From JBAXLO01 sp037134755 (GTDB lineage Bacteria; Bacteroidota; Bacteroidia; Bacteroidales; JACABE01): a DNA stretch of 39,800 nucleotides. The notes beneath the pieces were generated by a model, which saw nothing but the letters and a program-made list of their open reading frames with translations, was not told where the DNA came from and did not search any database. The DNA lies in the NCBI GenBank assembly GCA_037134755.1, contig JBAXLO010000012.1, positions 1-39,800 of the forward strand. Reading direction: 5' to 3'. A program made the translations under genes and the position numbers. The first letter of the stretch is position 1, and each line of letters opens with the position of its first letter. Positions 8,274-16,901 of the stretch are shown here, piece after piece.

Positions 8274-9803
8274 ATGGAAGACCAATTATCATCAAAAGAA
8301 AACACAAGAAAAAGAACTACTAAAGGCTTGTCTGCTATGCAGTCATTTGCCGAACAAGGGAAATTACCTCCTCAAGCAATAGATTTAGAAGAAGCAGTTT
8401 TGGGTGCTTTAATGTTAGAACAAGATGCTCTTAATGCGGTAATTGATATATTAAAACCTGAGTTTTTTTACAGGCAATCTCATCAATTAATTTATACTTC
8501 GATTCAAAGATTATTTGCCGCTTCCAGTCCCATAGATATTTTAACTGTAACAAATGAGTTAAAAACAAAAGGTGAATTAGATATTGTAGGAGGTGCATAT
8601 TATATCACACAACTTACTAATAGAGTTGCTTCTTCAGCTAACATTGAGTATCATTCGCGTATTATTGCTCAAAAATATATTCAGCGGGAATTAATAAGAA
8701 TAGCATCCGAAATACAACACGAAGCTTACGAAGACACAACAGATGTGTTGGAATTATTAGATAAAACTGAAAGCAGTTTATTATCTATTGGCGAAAAGAA
8801 TTTTAGAAGCGACTATTCGGACATGCCTACTTTATTGCGACAAGCTATTGCCGAAATAGAAGCTACAAAAGATTATGAAGCCGGCTTAAGTGGAGTTCCT
8901 TCAGGCTTTACTCAGTTGGATAGGGTAACATCCGGTTGGCAAAAGTCGAATCTTGTTATATTAGCTGCACGTCCATCAATGGGTAAGACCGCTTTCGCAC
9001 TTACGATGGCTCGGAATATAGCTGTTGATTTTAAGAAACCTGTTGCCTTTTTCTCTCTCGAAATGTCGGCAGTTGAATTGGTAATGCGTCTTATTTCGAG
9101 CGAAACTCAGTTAACTTCCGAGAAACTAAAAAAAGGAGCGCTAGAAGATTATGAATGGGAACAATTGAATTCAAAAATTGCTACACTTGTTGATGCACCT
9201 TTGTTTATAGATGACACACCCGCTTTAACTATCTTTGAATTAAGAGCAAAATGTCGCCGTTTGAAACAAAAACACGACATCCAGATGATATTTATTGATT
9301 ACCTTCAATTAATGCAAGGTTCCGCTGAAGCTAGAGGGAATAGAGAGCAGGAAATCAGTACTATTTCCAGACAGCTGAAGAGCTTAGCAAAAGAACTTAG
9401 AGTACCGGTACTTGCTTTATCACAATTAAGTCGTGCTGTTGAAACAAGAGGTGGAACTAAAAAGCCTATCCTTTCCGACCTTCGTGAGTCAGGTGCTATT
9501 GAGCAAGATGCCGATATTGTTATGTTTATTTACCGTCCTGAATATTATAAACTGGATAGTGACGAAAAAGGCGATACTCGTGGAATGGCCGATGTTATTA
9601 TAGCTAAGCATCGTAACGGGCCTACTGACGAGGTTCGTTTACGTTTTGTAAGTAAGTTTGCTAAGTTTATGGATGTCGAAAGCAACGAATTTGATATTAT
9701 GGATAATATAAATTCGAATGTTAACTTCGACAATCAGAACCCATCAGTAATAACAAGATCGTCTAAAATGAATGACATGACGGATGAAGATGTTCCTTTT
9801 TAA
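8274..9803 (+). CDS. dnaB: replicative DNA helicase DnaB
   Basis: A 509-residue hexameric replicative helicase that unwinds DNA ahead of the fork. The N-terminal collar domain begins at PPQAIDLEEAVLGALM (about 32-47). The RecA-like domain carries Walker A ARPSMGKT at 232-239 (Lys238), Walker B FIDYLQLM, and the SQLSRAVE and SDLRESGAIEQDADI motifs. No intein interrupts it. The C-terminal tail (about 470-509) is acidic and low in complexity. The first 20 residues are basic and probably disordered; an alternative start is Met22 (8337), favoured if the -7 box at 8262 is real. It follows the head-group operon after a 105-base spacer and looks independently transcribed. Confidence 0.96.
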   Translation: MEDQLSSKENTRKRTTKGLSAMQSFAEQGKLPPQAIDLEEAVLGALMLEQDALNAVIDILKPEFFYRQSHQLIYTSIQRLFAASSPIDILTVTNELKTKGELDIVGGAYYITQLTNRVASSANIEYHSRIIAQKYIQRELIRIASEIQHEAYEDTTDVLELLDKTESSLLSIGEKNFRSDYSDMPTLLRQAIAEIEATKDYEAGLSGVPSGFTQLDRVTSGWQKSNLVILAARPSMGKTAFALTMARNIAVDFKKPVAFFSLEMSAVELVMRLISSETQLTSEKLKKGALEDYEWEQLNSKIATLVDAPLFIDDTPALTIFELRAKCRRLKQKHDIQMIFIDYLQLMQGSAEARGNREQEISTISRQLKSLAKELRVPVLALSQLSRAVETRGGTKKPILSDLRESGAIEQDADIVMFIYRPEYYKLDSDEKGDTRGMADVIIAKHRNGPTDEVRLRFVSKFAKFMDVESNEFDIMDNINSNVNFDNQNPSVITRSSKMNDMTDEDVPF

Positions 9804-9852
9804 TTAACATTATGAAATATTTTTAACGTTTCAAACGTTTAATGATTCTAAA

Positions 9853-9860
9853 TAATTTTG
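9853..9860 (+). promoter_or_regulatory. -7-like box (TAATTTTG) before secreted protein
   Basis: TAATTTTG fits TAnnTTTG but ends only 6 bases before the ATG at 9867, so a transcript from it would have almost no leader. A small inverted repeat (AACGTT-TCA-AACGTT) lies just upstream at about 9825-9839. It may be chance in AT-rich DNA. Confidence 0.3.
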
Positions 9861-9866
9861 ATTAAA

Positions 9867-11126
9867 ATGAAGAAACTTTTTATAATTTCCCTATTTCTTT
9901 TCTTAACTTTTGCAGCTAATGCCGCTTATATTCTGATACCTATGGATGACACTCAGAAGAATCATCTTAAGGCTTACGGAGTTATTTACTGGGTGTTGCA
10001 GTATGATGTTGAAGCCAGTTGGTTACTCAATTATAAGGGTGGCAGCTTTATGTTTAAACAAGCTGATGTCTTTGAAAACGAGCTTAAGATACGAGGTGTT
10101 TCCTATCAAATAATTGCCGACGTTCAATCTTCTGCTATCTTAAGAGAAATTGCCGATCCTGAGGCTAATATGGACGAAGTTAAACTTCATAAAGCCCCTA
10201 AAATTGCAGTATATGCTCCTAAAAATAATCATCCCTGGGACGATGCTGTAACCATGGTGCTTACTTATGCCGAAATACCTTATGATATTGTGTATGATGA
10301 GGAAATAATGAGTGGTGTGTTGCCCCTTTACGACTGGATTCATCTTCATCATGAAGATTTTACAGGACAATATGGTAAATTCTGGGCTGCTTATCGCAAT
10401 GCTGATTGGTATGTTGAAGATGTGAAATTATCTGAAGCTTCTGCTCAAAAACTTGGTTTTAAAAAGGTATCTCAACTAAAATTGGCTGTAGTTAAAAAAA
10501 TTAGAGATTTTGTTTCGGGTGGTGGTTATATGTTTTCGATGTGTTCGGCTCCTGATAGCTATGATGTGGCTTTAGCTGCTGATGGTGTTGACATTTGCGA
10601 TGTGATGTTCGATGGCGACGCTATGGATCCCAATGCTCAATCTAAATTAAATTTTGAGAATTGTTTTGCCTTTAAAGACTTCACTATAGTCACAAATCCT
10701 TATCAATATGAGATATCTTCTATTGATGCTACAGAAACACGCCCCAGGCTAACTAAAGATAAAGATTTCTTTACTCTTTTTGATTTTTCTGCTAAGTGGG
10801 ATTGGGTTCCTTCGATGCTTTGTCAGAATCATACTCAGATTATTAGAGGGTTTATGGGACAAACAACTGCTTTCAGAAAACAATTTATCAAATCTAGTGT
10901 ATTAATTATGGGCGAAAGTAAATCTTTGAACGAAGCTAGATATATTCATGGTGAATTTGGTAAAGGGATGTGGACCTTTTATGGTGGCCATGATCCTGAG
11001 GATTACGAACATTTAATTGGCGACCCTCCTACAGATCTTAGTCTTTTCCCTAATTCTCCGGGTTATCGTTTAATTTTAAATAACATCCTGTTTCCTGCTG
11101 CAAAAAAAGAAAAAAGGAAGACTTAA
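9867..11126 (+). CDS. conserved secreted Bacteroidota protein of unknown function
   Basis: A 419-residue protein with a signal peptide (Lys-Lys, FIISLFLFLTF, cleavage after NAA near residue 19). It belongs to a strongly conserved Bacteroidota family that databases often label asparagine synthetase B, but I see none of the asparagine synthetase hallmarks (no N-terminal Cys glutaminase, no SGGxDS ATP loop). Recognisable conserved stretches are YILIPMDDTQKNHLKAYG, LHHEDFTGQYGKF, FVSGGGYMFSMCSAPDS and GKGMWTFYGGHDPEDY. The GGG-containing segment and the HxxHED motif suggest a glutamine-amidotransferase-like or hydrolase fold, which is speculation. An upstream TTG at 9858 is rejected in favour of ATG 9867, which starts the signal peptide. 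It follows dnaB after 63 bases. Confidence 0.75.
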   Translation: MKKLFIISLFLFLTFAANAAYILIPMDDTQKNHLKAYGVIYWVLQYDVEASWLLNYKGGSFMFKQADVFENELKIRGVSYQIIADVQSSAILREIADPEANMDEVKLHKAPKIAVYAPKNNHPWDDAVTMVLTYAEIPYDIVYDEEIMSGVLPLYDWIHLHHEDFTGQYGKFWAAYRNADWYVEDVKLSEASAQKLGFKKVSQLKLAVVKKIRDFVSGGGYMFSMCSAPDSYDVALAADGVDICDVMFDGDAMDPNAQSKLNFENCFAFKDFTIVTNPYQYEISSIDATETRPRLTKDKDFFTLFDFSAKWDWVPSMLCQNHTQIIRGFMGQTTAFRKQFIKSSVLIMGESKSLNEARYIHGEFGKGMWTFYGGHDPEDYEHLIGDPPTDLSLFPNSPGYRLILNNILFPAAKKEKRKT

Positions 11127-11281
11127 AACTAAACTTTCTATTTTGAAAAGTGTATAACTTCTCATTTCTTATCTTATCATAATTTAATCTTAGTGTAGAT
11201 TCTATTATTTTACAATCATATATTTTGAGAAACAGATAATTTAAAAGTTATTTAGATTCTATCTTGTGATATTTATCCGTT

Positions 11282-11533
11282 AATCTAACAATGTATGTTT
11301 TATTTGGTGAATCTTCAATTGTTGGAAGACAATTGATGTTTTATTCTGTATGAATGAAATTGTCGTCTAACAATTGATGTTTTATTCTGTGTGAATGAAA
11401 TTGTCGTCCAACAATTAGTGTTTTATTCTGTGTGAATGAAAATGTCATTCAACAATTGATGTTTTATTCTGTAGGAATGATATTGTCGTCCAACAATTGA
11501 TGTTTCACCAAATAAAACACATATTGTTAGATT
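11282..11533. repeat. array A: 41-bp tandem repeats inside a 52-bp inverted repeat
   Basis: Four 41-bp units begin CAATTGATGTTTTATTCTGT at 11330, 11371, 11412 and 11453, followed by a 12-base partial unit at 11494. The array is enclosed by an inverted repeat: 11282-11333 matches the reverse complement of 11482-11533 at 47 of 52 positions. The left arm carries an inverted copy of the unit junction. Within units, AATTGT and ACAATT pair across a 6-base loop at most junctions, and ATTC/GAAT pairs inside the unit. It fills the spacer between the convergent genes ending at 11126 and 11652; the rest of the spacer shows nothing. Confidence 0.9.
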
Positions 11534-11651
11534 TTTCTTCATAATTTATAATAATATATTCTTATTAATCAATTTAATAAGATTTTTATTATAAAAATAT
11601 TACCAAAATCATACGAAAGATTATTCTTTAAAAAAGGAGTAATCTCCAAAC

Positions 11652-12716
11652 TTAAAGCAAATGACGCAAAGGTAAAAGCAACCATTCAAAAAGCCGATCA
11701 ATCTTTGGCCTGTTTACCCATTCTTCGTAATCAAAAGGTTGACTCTCGGATAGGGTCTTCATTACATGACTATATAAATCTGCTACAATCTTTTCATTAC
11801 TACCAATCAAAGCAATTTCATATTGATACCGAAAGCTACGGTAATCGAAATTAGGAGAGCCTATCGAAAAGGTTTCCTTATCAATAAGTAAACACTTTGC
11901 GTGAAGGTTTCCCGTTTTATAAAACAACACATGCACATTCTTATTATAAAGCATCCCCAGATATTTATTACGCAACAAATCAACTAATCGGACATCCGAA
12001 TGCTGAGGAATGATAACCTTAACATTAACTCCTCTGTCGGCAGCATCCATCAAGGCTTTTCTTAACTTATATCCGGGTATAAAGTATGGGGTTTCAATTA
12101 GTATCTCTTTATGAGAATTATTTATAAGCTTAGTGTAATACTTTTTAATATGTTGACGATAAATAGAAGGAATATCCTGCACAATTTTAAAATCACCAAC
12201 CTTAATTACCTTCTTAAAAGAGAACTTCTCGAAATTATACTTGCTATAAATAGAAAGGCTATCCATAAAAGTTTTCTTAAAATAAACTGAAATATTCCCT
12301 TCAATCTTCAAAACAGATTCGCGCCAAGTTAAGCTATATTCAGAATAATTTGAAGAGCCTATGTATGTGATTTTATTATCTATAATAAGCAGTTTACGAT
12401 GATTGCGTCGGTGATTCTTTGTAAAGAAATCAATAAAAAACTTAATTTTCTTAAAATACTTTACATCACCTCCATTATTAATGATATTATTAAAGAAAGA
12501 AACAGAAACACTTGTCCCCCACGAATCAACCAGTAGCCTAACATCCACACCTTGTTTGCATTTTAAAGCTAAAGCATCCCTAAACTTAATCCCCACTGAA
12601 TCATTATTGAAACGATACGTCTCCAAATATATATAATGCTTAGCTTCCTCGATATCTTTTAACATCGAAGCAAACATTAGAGCGTTATCATCAAATAATT
12701 CAGAGTTATGATACAT
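11652..12716 (-). CDS. phospholipase D-family protein, cardiolipin synthase-like
   Basis: A 354-residue enzyme with two complete HKD motifs: HRKLLIID (His106, Lys108, Asp113) followed by GSSNYS, and HAKCLLID (His272, Lys274, Asp279) followed by GSPNFDYRS. This arrangement is that of cardiolipin synthases of the ClsB/ClsC kind, which join phospholipid head groups; the sequence ILIETPYFIPGYKLRKAL between the motifs is also typical. There is no N-terminal transmembrane pair, unlike ClsA, so it is probably a peripheral membrane enzyme. A different phosphodiesterase activity cannot be excluded. It lies downstream of the GH25 gene after 84 bases and has a possible -7 box of its own at 12742. Confidence 0.85.
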   Translation of the reverse strand: MYHNSELFDDNALMFASMLKDIEEAKHYIYLETYRFNNDSVGIKFRDALALKCKQGVDVRLLVDSWGTSVSVSFFNNIINNGGDVKYFKKIKFFIDFFTKNHRRNHRKLLIIDNKITYIGSSNYSEYSLTWRESVLKIEGNISVYFKKTFMDSLSIYSKYNFEKFSFKKVIKVGDFKIVQDIPSIYRQHIKKYYTKLINNSHKEILIETPYFIPGYKLRKALMDAADRGVNVKVIIPQHSDVRLVDLLRNKYLGMLYNKNVHVLFYKTGNLHAKCLLIDKETFSIGSPNFDYRSFRYQYEIALIGSNEKIVADLYSHVMKTLSESQPFDYEEWVNRPKIDRLFEWLLLPLRHLL

Positions 12717-12741
12717 TTAATTGCCTTAAAAATTAACTCTA

Positions 12742-12749
12742 CAAATGTA
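12742..12749 (-). promoter_or_regulatory. -7 promoter box (TACATTTG) of the PLD-family gene
   Basis: Reads TACATTTG on the minus strand, 25 bp before the ATG at 12716, matching TAnnTTTG. No clear -33 element is visible. The adjoining spacer holds no terminator, so read-through from the GH25 gene is also possible. Confidence 0.45.
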
Positions 12750-12800
12750 TTAAAAAAAGAAATGAAAATGTATAGTTTTATAAAATAAATATTACAGTAT

Positions 12801-13613
12801 TTATTTCTTACAAAGATTCATTAAATCAGTCATATTTCCATTAAAAACATTAAAGTCAACATCTCCGGCAATGCCATTAACTTTCCCTCCATCATTATGT
12901 TGCCAAAAATACCACTTCAAATCATTACTTATTTCGTCTTCATAGTAATGCGCAATCCATAAAGGATAATTCTCGATGCCTTCATCCTTTAAATACTTAT
13001 TATAAAAGTCAATATTAGTATAAACAATAGGTTTCATTTCATATTTCTTCTCTACTATCTTAAGCCAGTTCCTAACACCTTTAACTGTATTCTTTACATC
13101 ACTTCCCAACACTTCAATATCCAGAACCGGAGGAAGATCGCCTTTCTCAAGAGTAACTACACTTGTAAATAAATTTGCTTGAATCTTAGAATTAACGTTC
13201 GGGCGATAGAAATGATAAGCCCCACGTATTACATGATATTGCTTAGCACTCTCCCAATTATAATCATAAAGCCTGTCGATAAGCCCACCTCCTTCGGAAG
13301 CCTTAATATATGCAAAAGAAATCTTTACACAATCAACTTTCATCTTAATAACTTCAACCCAATTAATCTTACTTTGATATTTTGATACATCAATTCCATG
13401 AACCGTATACTTTTTAGGGATTTTTATACCAAAGTTTTTAAGGTTCTTACTTTGATCAACTTTTTTGTGTACAAAGCTATAATATACCTTATAATAATAC
13501 CGGGAAGTCAGCCTTAGTAGCTGGTATTTATTCTGATAAATATAAAAGAGAAGAAGAATAAATATCCCTCCTATTATAAGTTTATTTAAAATAGGTGTCT
13601 TCTTCTTCGACAT
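12801..13613 (-). CDS. GH25 family lysozyme, membrane-anchored
   Basis: A 270-residue protein with one N-terminal transmembrane anchor (about 11-26) and a glycoside hydrolase family 25 domain from residue 70. Family signatures are visible in order: GIDVSKYQ (Asp75), FAYIKASEG (100-108), RGAYHFYRP (130-138), the catalytic PVLDIE (Asp165, Glu167), PIVYTN, PLWIAHY and DVDFNVF near the end. GH25 enzymes cut the beta-1,4 bond between N-acetylmuramic acid and N-acetylglucosamine. The anchor implies it works in the periplasm. It starts 6 bases after the S46 peptidase gene ends and is almost certainly co-transcribed with it. Confidence 0.92.
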   Translation of the reverse strand: MSKKKTPILNKLIIGGIFILLLFYIYQNKYQLLRLTSRYYYKVYYSFVHKKVDQSKNLKNFGIKIPKKYTVHGIDVSKYQSKINWVEVIKMKVDCVKISFAYIKASEGGGLIDRLYDYNWESAKQYHVIRGAYHFYRPNVNSKIQANLFTSVVTLEKGDLPPVLDIEVLGSDVKNTVKGVRNWLKIVEKKYEMKPIVYTNIDFYNKYLKDEGIENYPLWIAHYYEDEISNDLKWYFWQHNDGGKVNGIAGDVDFNVFNGNMTDLMNLCKK

Positions 13614-13619
13614 ATCTTG

Positions 13620-15791
13620 TTAGTTAACGATCGTCATTTCATCAACAAGGCGTTTAGCACCAGCAAACTTATCAATAATGAATAAACAATAACGAATATC
13701 CAGCGAGATATTCCTACACTCGTCAGGATCATAGATTACATCACTCATCGTTCCCTCCCAATTACGGTCGAAATTGATACCAATCAGTTGTCCATCGGCA
13801 TTCAGCACAGGGCTTCCGGAATTGCCTCCTGTAGTATGATTTGTCGCAATAAAAGCTACCTGCATATCACCTGTTTTAGTAGCATAACGTCCATAATCCT
13901 TTTTATTGTATAAATCTTTTAACTTTGGTTCTACAACATAATCGTAAATGGTAGAATCTTCCTTTTCCATAATGCCTTTTATAGTGGTATTATATTCATA
14001 TTTAATACCATCACGAGGCAAATAATCATTAACTTTACCATAAGCAATCCTTAAAGTAGAATTAGCATCAGGAAAAAATCTCTTGTCAGGCTGCATCTCC
14101 ATTAAAGCTTTAGAATAAATACGATACAGACTATCCAAATGATCGTTAAGTGCGATAATAGTATTTTGAACTTTATTATAATAATTATCATAAAGACTTA
14201 ACGCAAGTATGTATGCCGGATCTTTTTCTATCTTATTATATTTAGATGCTTTATAATCGTTTAAAAACTTATTAACCTTATCGGGAGTGCTTAAAAACGA
14301 CTGTTCGAACACATCATTTGCATATTTATCCAAATCGCCTTTATATTTATTGGTAATAACTGCAAAAGCCTCGGGATGAAATGCATTATCACAATCTTTA
14401 TAATAAATCCTCATCAATTCAGTAAAGATTTTCTTATCTATTTTTAGATTATAATTCTTAAATGTTCCGTCAATACCTTTCTTATAAGCATCTAACGTTT
14501 TATTAAACTCTTCCGGCTTTAGATTTTTATCCTTACTTTGGTCAACGAGTTTCTTATAAGCATAAGCATATTTAATAATTTCGGGTGCAATACCGGCTTC
14601 CGTAAAATAATCATAAGCCATCGAATAAGGCTTTAAAGTTTTATATGTATTTTCGAAATCGGGAAGCAATCCACCATATTGTTTTTGCTTTTCATTATTC
14701 ATCGCCAGCCATTTATTAAAGGCCTGCTCCAGTTCTTTTTTCTTATTAACAGCATCTAATCTCTTAATACCATTATTTTCGCCGATCATTTTCTTCCAGA
14801 AATTAGCAATACTTGCATATTTTGCAGAATACTGAATACGAACCTCTCTACTCGTTTCCATTTCTGCTCTTATAATCTCCAAACGTTTATCGCGCATCTT
14901 AATACGGGCAGGATTCTCATAATTAGATAGCAAGTCAACAGCATGAGACGTAAGGAATTGCTGTGTGCGACCGGGATAACCAAACACAAACGTAAAATCG
15001 CCTTTCTCTTCTCCCTTCAAAGATATACTTAAATGCTTTTTAGGCTTATAAGGAACGTTTTCCGCCGAATATTCCGCAGGATTATTATCTTTGTCAACGT
15101 ATATTCTAAATATCGAAAAGTCGCCGGTATGTCGCGGCCACATCCAATTGTCTGTATCGCCACCAAACTTACCTATATTTGAAGGTGGCGCCCCTACTAA
15201 TCGCACATCTTTAAATGTTTCGGTCACAAACATGTAATATTGATTACCATAATAGAATGGTTTTGTACTTGCTTTATAATGTGTACCCTTTTCAGCCTCT
15301 GTTTCTATCTTTTTGCTATTTCTTTTTATAATTTCTGTCCTCTTAGCTTCTGTCATATTGTTTGTTACGCCTTCGAGCACCTTTGCGGTAACGTCTTCCA
15401 TTCTTATTAATAAAGTAACAGTCAATCCGGGGTTAGCAAGTTCTTCCGACTGTTTCATTGCCCAGAACCCATTGGTAAGATAGTCGTTTTGAAGAGTGCT
15501 ATGGGCTTGTATGTTACTATATCCGCAATGATGATTGGTTAAAATCAATCCTTGATCCGAAACCAACTCTGCTGTGCAACCTCCTCCAAACAAAAGAATA
15601 GCATCTTTGAGGCTTGAGTGATTGATGCTGTAAATATCTTCGGCAGTAATGCGCATGCCCATCGTTTGCATCTCTTTTTGATTGAGTTGCTCTAGCAACA
15701 TCGGTATCCACATCCCTTCATCGGCTCTCGATTGCAGCTGAATACTGCTCAACAGGACTATTGCAAGTATTTTAAAAACTATTTTCTTCAT
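13620..15791 (-). CDS. S46 family dipeptidyl-peptidase (DPP11-like)
   Basis: A 723-residue periplasmic serine exopeptidase. From the chosen Met (15791) it has a signal peptide ending near SRA (residue 23), then DEGMWIP as in other S46 enzymes. The catalytic His88 lies in LTNHHCGYSN and the Ser658 in TTGGNSGSPV. Arg676 in NFDRNWEGTMSD corresponds by position to Arg673 of Porphyromonas DPP11, which selects Asp/Glu at P1, whereas DPP7 has Gly there; DPP11-type specificity is therefore inferred. A longer in-frame start at 15857 is rejected because it overlaps the -7 box at 15855. The enzyme removes dipeptides from oligopeptides, supporting peptide-fed growth. Confidence 0.92.
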   Translation of the reverse strand: MKKIVFKILAIVLLSSIQLQSRADEGMWIPMLLEQLNQKEMQTMGMRITAEDIYSINHSSLKDAILLFGGGCTAELVSDQGLILTNHHCGYSNIQAHSTLQNDYLTNGFWAMKQSEELANPGLTVTLLIRMEDVTAKVLEGVTNNMTEAKRTEIIKRNSKKIETEAEKGTHYKASTKPFYYGNQYYMFVTETFKDVRLVGAPPSNIGKFGGDTDNWMWPRHTGDFSIFRIYVDKDNNPAEYSAENVPYKPKKHLSISLKGEEKGDFTFVFGYPGRTQQFLTSHAVDLLSNYENPARIKMRDKRLEIIRAEMETSREVRIQYSAKYASIANFWKKMIGENNGIKRLDAVNKKKELEQAFNKWLAMNNEKQKQYGGLLPDFENTYKTLKPYSMAYDYFTEAGIAPEIIKYAYAYKKLVDQSKDKNLKPEEFNKTLDAYKKGIDGTFKNYNLKIDKKIFTELMRIYYKDCDNAFHPEAFAVITNKYKGDLDKYANDVFEQSFLSTPDKVNKFLNDYKASKYNKIEKDPAYILALSLYDNYYNKVQNTIIALNDHLDSLYRIYSKALMEMQPDKRFFPDANSTLRIAYGKVNDYLPRDGIKYEYNTTIKGIMEKEDSTIYDYVVEPKLKDLYNKKDYGRYATKTGDMQVAFIATNHTTGGNSGSPVLNADGQLIGINFDRNWEGTMSDVIYDPDECRNISLDIRYCLFIIDKFAGAKRLVDEMTIVN

Positions 15792-15854
15792 ACCAAAATT
15801 ATTCATCATAAGTAATTGATTATTATTATAAGATGTTATTGACTTACTGTTTGA

Positions 15855-15862
15855 CAAAAGTA
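15855..15862 (-). promoter_or_regulatory. -7 promoter box (TACTTTTG) of S46-GH25 operon
   Basis: TACTTTTG on the minus strand, 63 bp before the ATG at 15791. The usual -33 position falls inside the AATTACG heptamer repeat at 15879-15906, so repeat number could change the -33 sequence seen by polymerase. Confidence 0.55.
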
Positions 15863-15878
15863 GGTAAAAAGTATGAAT

Positions 15879-15906
15879 AATTACGAATTACGAATTACGA
15901 ATTACG
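15879..15906. repeat. four tandem copies of heptamer AATTACG
   Basis: Four perfect copies of AATTACG at 15879, 15886, 15893 and 15900. They start 16 bp upstream of the -7 box of the S46 peptidase gene, across its expected -33 region. Short perfect repeats in such a place are prone to slippage and could vary promoter strength. Confidence 0.85.
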
Positions 15907-15930
15907 TTTTTATTTAAGAAAATGTTTTTA

Positions 15931-15971
15931 ATATAATTAAAAAAGCCTTTGTAAAATCAATTACAAAGGCT
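15931..15971 (-). terminator. rho-independent terminator
   Basis: AGCCTTTGTAA (15944-15954) pairs perfectly with TTACAAAGGCT (15961-15971) around a 6-base loop. On the minus strand it is followed by TTTTTTAATTAT. It ends transcription of the minus-strand gene 16088-16798 before the S46 promoter. Confidence 0.75.
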
Positions 15972-16027
15972 CATTATTGTCTTTCAACTTCTCCTCGATT
16001 CCGCTTGGTGACCCATATATCATCGGT

Positions 16028-16047
16028 CATCGAGCGTAGTCGAGATG
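16028..16047. repeat. small hairpin resembling a dispersed Bacteroidota element
   Basis: The sequence CATCGAGCGTAGTCGAGATG pairs TCGA with TCGA and AT(C) with (G)AT, leaving one bulged G. Similar elements are, from memory, scattered in Bacteroidota genomes. It lies between the orphan gene's stop and the terminator at 15944. Only one copy is seen here. Confidence 0.3.
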
Positions 16048-16087
16048 CAGTTTTTAATATTTGATATATTTAATTTCTTTTTAGTAT

Positions 16088-16798
16088 TTATCCTTCTGTT
16101 ATTGGAGGTGGAGGAGTTGGTGGAGCAGGTGGAGCATCTGGATACAATAAATAACGATTCCACATTACCGGATTTTTTGCATATATCTTTTTTGCGCACT
16201 CACTTATCAGCACCATCATTGCCCATAAGGCATTAAAGTTAATTGTACGTTCTTGAGTAGTTGAAAATCTAGCATTTTTAAGCTTAGTTTGTTTCTTTAC
16301 AGCTAGAGTTATAGCATCTGCTGTTGTTTTTATTGCTTCTATTTTAAGCATAGTAAATCCTTCAGCTATTAATAAAGCATTATTTTCGACATCACTAGCC
16401 ATTTCATAACCTTGTAACATTAAAATTGGCAATTTTACGTGCGATGCTCTCGCTGCCACGTAACCTGGTTGACCATACGTTCTAAGTTTAGCTGAATCTT
16501 TAGGAAATGCAATCTCTACATACAGCTTTCCACCTTGATATTTAACTCTTCCTGTTTCCATTATTACTTCTATCTTTGCTGTTTGTTCAGCTAGCTTCGA
16601 CATGCAGATAGCATCCGAATCTGTGGCCAAACAAATATCAATTATATCTTGCATATCGGTTGCAAAAGGTTCTTCAAAGGCTGTATAATCTTTCTTAAAG
16701 TCGGCTTCATCTTCTATTAACTGATCTAAGAAACGCTGCCCCTCTTTCATCAAGTCTCCTGCAAACATAGCGAAATTTCTACCCTCGTCGTCTTTCAT
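16088..16798 (-). CDS. hypothetical protein with proline-rich tail
   Basis: A 236-residue soluble protein that I do not recognise. No signal peptide or membrane segment is visible. The body is rich in alpha-helix formers with many alanine, lysine and glutamate residues; residues about 215-236 form a proline-rich tail (APPAPPTPPPP). Four cysteines occur at scattered positions without a metal-binding pattern. The acidic N-terminus (MKDDEGRNF) follows an ordinary ATG. A good terminator follows the gene, and tandem array B lies upstream between it and the divergent gene at 17324. No functional prediction is justified. Confidence 0.6.
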   Translation of the reverse strand: MKDDEGRNFAMFAGDLMKEGQRFLDQLIEDEADFKKDYTAFEEPFATDMQDIIDICLATDSDAICMSKLAEQTAKIEVIMETGRVKYQGGKLYVEIAFPKDSAKLRTYGQPGYVAARASHVKLPILMLQGYEMASDVENNALLIAEGFTMLKIEAIKTTADAITLAVKKQTKLKNARFSTTQERTINFNALWAMMVLISECAKKIYAKNPVMWNRYLLYPDAPPAPPTPPPPITEG

Positions 16799-16901
16799 AT
16801 TATTGTGTTTATTGTTATTTTTTTGAACTACTTTAATTCTTTGTAAAAGTACTATTAATTACAATACAAATTACATTTTTAAATTATTTATTATTTTGAT
16901 T

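Noticed and set aside
8274..9803. Intein in DnaB
   Set aside because: The Walker A and downstream motifs are contiguous and the length of 509 residues is normal.
15792..15857. Upstream start of the S46 peptidase
   Set aside because: The extra 22 residues precede a clear signal peptide and overlap the -7 box at 15855-15862.
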